Origin: Ichthyophonus hoferi
Lineage: Eukaryota > Opisthokonta > Ichthyosporea > Ichthyophonida > Ichthyophonidae
Length of the DNA stretch: 10,631 nt
Direction of reading: 5' to 3'
Assembly: GCA_002751075.1 (NCBI GenBank)
Contig: NAOQ01000376.1
Coordinates: 5,944 to 16,574, forward strand
Under the pieces are notes generated by a model. It had not been told where the DNA came from, did not search any database, and worked only from the letters and a program-made list of their open reading frames with translations. Shown one piece after another: positions 8,105-10,631 of this stretch. A program made the position numbers and the translations under genes. Numbering within the stretch: the first letter of the stretch is position 1; the number at the start of each line of letters is the position of its first letter.

Positions 8105-8490
8105 GTGTACATAACGTTATTGTAATGTCTAATCCAATCACCATTGGCTCTCGTATACAATAGTTCCTGTTCATTGGACAAAATCAATCTAATTGGGAAC
8201 GGTACATACCGCAATAATCAGTAACCAATAAGAGAGTGCTGACAACATTTATAAGAAATACCTGAATATGTTAAAAATAGAACTTCTATCACAGCAACTG
8301 AGTGATTATTACTAACAAGCAATATTAACCACTACCAGTTATACAATTGGAGATTCCGACAACTGTGGACAAGTCAATAGAACTGACACAGTTTCTGACG
8401 CATGATAATTAACTATAATATTTTTGCATATTTTTTTCTATTTTGCCGTCCTGTCATATTATATCTAACCATGTAACGACAACTCAAATC

Positions 8491-9640
8491 TAACCAACGG
8501 ACTGTTTATTTATAATGAGCTGACTAATTCATGATTATCTATCAAAATTAAGCCAGCCAATGGTAGAGATCCTTAACTATCTAAAAAGATGCTTAAGTAT
8601 CCTGTCTAAGGCAAGTCCTGATGACTTGTTTAATAATAATAAAATGTTCTAGCATATCTGTACTCCATGTATGCAAGAGGGCACGTCATTAAAACGCCCC
8701 TTAATTCAGTATTCTATTACCTTCTAAACAAATATGGGCCACAAAAACGCTCGTGTCTCTACATATTATTACCAACATTCTACAATAAATTTTATATAAC
8801 ATGATGGTGTTAAATGTTTTTTTGTTGGGCTACTGAGTAAGTAGTTACTCCAGCATCTCTTGGTGCGCTGGAATTATAGGGAAGGATTTTGTAAATTATG
8901 CAATTGTATAATTGCCGTTAAATACCAATAGATTAAACCAATTTATTTCCCAGACTACATATGCAATAATAATTGCTAATAATATCAAACAATCAAAGCT
9001 ATATAAAAATAACCTAAATTACTTAAACATTCCTGTTTAAATTTAGAATATATTTTTCTACATCTAAATAGGTTAACAGTTAACAGGTAGGTATATTAAT
9101 TCAGTAATTTTATTGAAAACATTATTATCAGTAAAAATGGAATGGAACGAGTGCATCACTATGTGATCAATTATGAACCTGAATCAATCAGGAACATAAG
9201 ATTATACATATACATAGTACATGTAAAGCTATGCTACATAAAGCTTAAATACTTGGTGGTTTTCAGTCATAACAGCTAAAAAAGAAAGCTAGCTGTGATG
9301 ATAGCATTCTTCATAGGTCTAAAAACGTACACAATAAAATAAAAGGAACTATCCAAATAAACCAAGTAGGTCATTCAGACCTGATCAAAAAGCATCAAAA
9401 AAAAATACCTCCTCAATATCATTGTTCATCTCAAGCCAATTAAATAATAATAGCAAAGTTAACTAATTGATCAAGATCATATTTGACCAAATATGATTTT
9501 GATCAAATGTTAATATTATTGTATTAATGACTAATCTATGGTCCTTGCATTCAATCACAATATTACCTCCATCCCAACTCCATAATTTTCCCCAATTTAA
9601 ATTTGTTTATGTAACCATTCTATATTCTTTATAATTTACT
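8491..9640. other. AT-rich intergenic DNA with no recognised gene
   Basis: No open frame of note and no match to the VPS33 gene or to the repeat units. It contains two adjacent short hairpins at 8835-8872 (GAGTAA-GTAG-TTACTC, then CCAGC...GCTGG), a seven-base-pair hairpin TTAAACA-TTCC-TGTTTAA at 9023-9040, and the 40-bp palindrome at 9467-9506. Confidence 0.6.
9467..9506. repeat. Near-perfect 40-bp palindrome
   Basis: Arms 9467-9485 (TTGATCAAGATCATATTTG) and 9488-9506 are complementary at 18 of 19 positions with a two-base spacer AC. It has TTGATCAA-type ends and could extrude as a cruciform. No terminator or factor site is claimed. Confidence 0.85.
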
Positions 9641-9650
9641 GTATGTTATA

Positions 9651-9704
9651 GCAATCTGTGGTAGTTCTAGTGACTTAGCCACAGGTTTTGGGGTCTCCAA
9701 TTGA
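9651..9704 (-). repeat. Repeat fragment related to 4517-4567
   Basis: Second member of the short repeat pair. The minus frame is open over the shared part and continues ITYSKL to a TAA, upstream NTQL. It adjoins the minus copy of the dispersed repeat (9760-9960), so both may belong to one larger element. Confidence 0.45.
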
Positions 9705-9759
9705 GTGTTGTATAATAGGACTATATGTACGTGCTATGATATTGTTTAATAAATATTAA

Positions 9760-9960
9760 ATTAATGCAAAGTTTTTGTGTGTACACAGTTATGCAAGATT
9801 TTCCTATATACCCCCGGGTGTGCCGGGGGCTACGTATATGTAAATAGCCCCTTTATTAATAAATTTTGTTTGTTTTTATACCTCGGTTTATCCCCAGTAC
9901 TAATGTTCTAGTTAACATCAATATTGCCAAATTTTAATAACTTAAATGGAGCCAATCATA
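9760..9960 (-). repeat. Dispersed repeat, minus copy (pairs with 7860-8070)
   Basis: Read on the minus strand it carries ATGATTGGCTCCATTTAAGTTA, TAGTACTGGGGATAAA (9887-9902), GGTATAAAAA and CACACAAAAACTTTGCATTA in the same order as the plus copy. It has about 25 extra bases between the first two blocks. The GC-rich hairpin at 9811-9829 lies within it. Confidence 0.65.
9811..9829. other. Isolated GC hairpin
   Basis: CCCCCGG, loop GTGTG, CCGGGGG: seven perfect G-C pairs with a five-base loop in DNA that is otherwise about 30% GC. It is flanked by TATA on both sides. There is no T-run after it, so I do not call it a terminator. Confidence 0.8.
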
Positions 9961-9965
9961 AATAT

Positions 9966-10274
9966 TCATATTAACTAATTCAACTCATGATAGGTCAAAG
10001 AGATCTACTAGAATTGTCTGACCTTACCAAAATACTTAAATATTATTATGTACCTATTTAAATGGTGAACTAACTCATTTCCTCATTGATGTAATAGTGT
10101 TTATCTGCTGCATACTATGAAAAGAATCGATCTAATTATTATATGGGCTTTGGTCAAACTCTCTAACTCATCTGTGGCTAGCGATTTTGTAACTCTCTCC
10201 TATTGCTTGGATACGTTGGAGAGAGCCAAAAGAAAAAGAAAGATTGTCACCAGATTGGTGCACTCTTTGATTTT
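9966..10274. other. Intergenic stretch with no recognised gene
   Basis: AT-rich DNA. The plus frame 10117-10326 encodes 69 residues without recognisable motifs and overlaps, antisense, the retrotransposon fragment to its right. I treat it as chance. Confidence 0.5.
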
Positions 10275-10586
10275 TTATTTTTTCAAACGTAACTCAAAAT
10301 ATTTTTGTGCATGGTTGTTCTTGTAGACGTTTCTTGATGTTTCTCTGATGTAATGGAACCGAACGGCAATATGACGTGTGTTCTTGTTCTTGAGAACAAA
10401 TATCTTGTTATATGATCTTATTGCACTTGTGCTGTCTTTATAGAATGATACTCTCCCAGTGTCGGAGAAAATATACTTAGCTATAGGCTTGTCGCTCATT
10501 AAATGAATTAGATAATTCCTGATGATATTCAAAAGTGATAAACTGTATGTTAAATGTGCCCGAGTTGTTTTTACCTTGGCGTCACT
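10275..10586 (-). mobile_element. Ty1/copia-type retrotransposon fossil, RNase H region fragment
   Basis: The minus strand encodes a segment resembling the end of a copia-type polyprotein. DSTSAI is followed by NTRHIAVRFHYIRE, which corresponds to the family's D-x-x-SAI and KHI-D-R-HFIRE blocks at the end of RNase H. Spacing between the blocks fits the family. Only this piece of the polyprotein is seen; it may continue past the right edge. No integrase, reverse transcriptase, gag or terminal repeat is recognised in the window. It looks like an old, broken remnant. Another retroelement class is possible but less likely. Confidence 0.6.
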
Positions 10587-10631
10587 TTAAAGCTGGAAAT
10601 GTTGATAGTTCAAATGCAGATTTTAAGGCAG

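Larger units (their letters stand above)
7512..8490 (-). repeat. Repeat unit, copy B, split by a ~600-bp insertion
   Basis: The left part 7512-7800 and right part 8398-8490 match copy A, but between them lie about 600 bp (7800-8400) with no counterpart there. GATAAT occurs at both breakpoints and may be a target-site duplication. Copy B also lacks copy A's block 6742-6996. With copy A it forms a direct, tandem-like pair about 1.15 kb apart. Confidence 0.7.

Noticed and set aside
7962-8214. Minus-strand frames with a YIYIYI run
   Set aside because: They read through the (AT)n microsatellite; the flanking residues show no family motif.
9811-9829. Intrinsic bacterial terminator
   Set aside because: No T-run follows the stem and the DNA is clearly eukaryotic.
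4480-10000. A Polinton or other large virus-like element
   Set aside because: No protein-primed DNA polymerase, integrase, packaging ATPase, protease or capsid motif was seen, and no long terminal inverted repeats bound the region.
10117-10326. Plus-strand frame of 69 codons
   Set aside because: No motif, and its end overlaps antisense the better supported copia-like fragment.
1-10631. tRNA or rRNA genes
   Set aside because: I looked for the GGTTC-A-TCC T-arm pattern with a matching acceptor stem and for rRNA core motifs and found none.

Overview
The window is AT-rich eukaryotic DNA, roughly 30% GC by eye. It has one clearly recognisable spliced protein gene and, to its right, about 6 kb of decayed repeats. 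The gene's GT-AG introns (232-565 bp) and the close match of its product to animal VPS33A, as I remember the human protein, point to an animal. An early-branching one such as a sponge would fit the base composition and the CCAAT-rich flanks, but that is inference. Nothing bacterial, plasmid-like or CRISPR-like is present.

Positions 124-3338 (+): the last seven exons of a VPS33A-like gene (Sec1/Munc18 family, HOPS/CORVET tethering complexes). They encode the C-terminal 254 residues; the rest lies left of the window. All six complete introns keep reading phase. Several introns hold low-complexity tandem repeats: a TATAGTG-type heptamer, a 36-40 bp minisatellite and TATG tracts. Polyadenylation signals follow the stop.

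Positions 3339-4480: 3' flank with a 225-bp decayed ATTNT pentamer satellite and unusually many CCAAT/ATTGG boxes. No gene is recognised.

Positions 4480-7270: decayed protein-coding-like stretches, mostly on the minus strand. They include a long imperfect inverted repeat (5018-5321) whose two arms encode diverged versions of the same short basic peptide in head-to-head orientation. I could not name the family.

Positions 6359-8490: two direct, diverged copies of a repeat unit. The copies differ by large blocks: copy A has about 255 bp extra, and copy B is split by about 600 bp. Part of that 600-bp block recurs inverted at 9760-9960.

Positions 8490-10100: AT-rich intergenic DNA with a 40-bp near-perfect palindrome and an isolated GC hairpin. 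At the right edge is a minus-strand fragment resembling the RNase H region of a Ty1/copia retrotransposon, an old fossil.

The VPS33 gene is the only feature I consider a working gene. The right part reads as a graveyard of repeats. The most unusual observations are the CCAAT enrichment around the gene, the coding inverted repeat, and the nested direct and inverted repeat copies.
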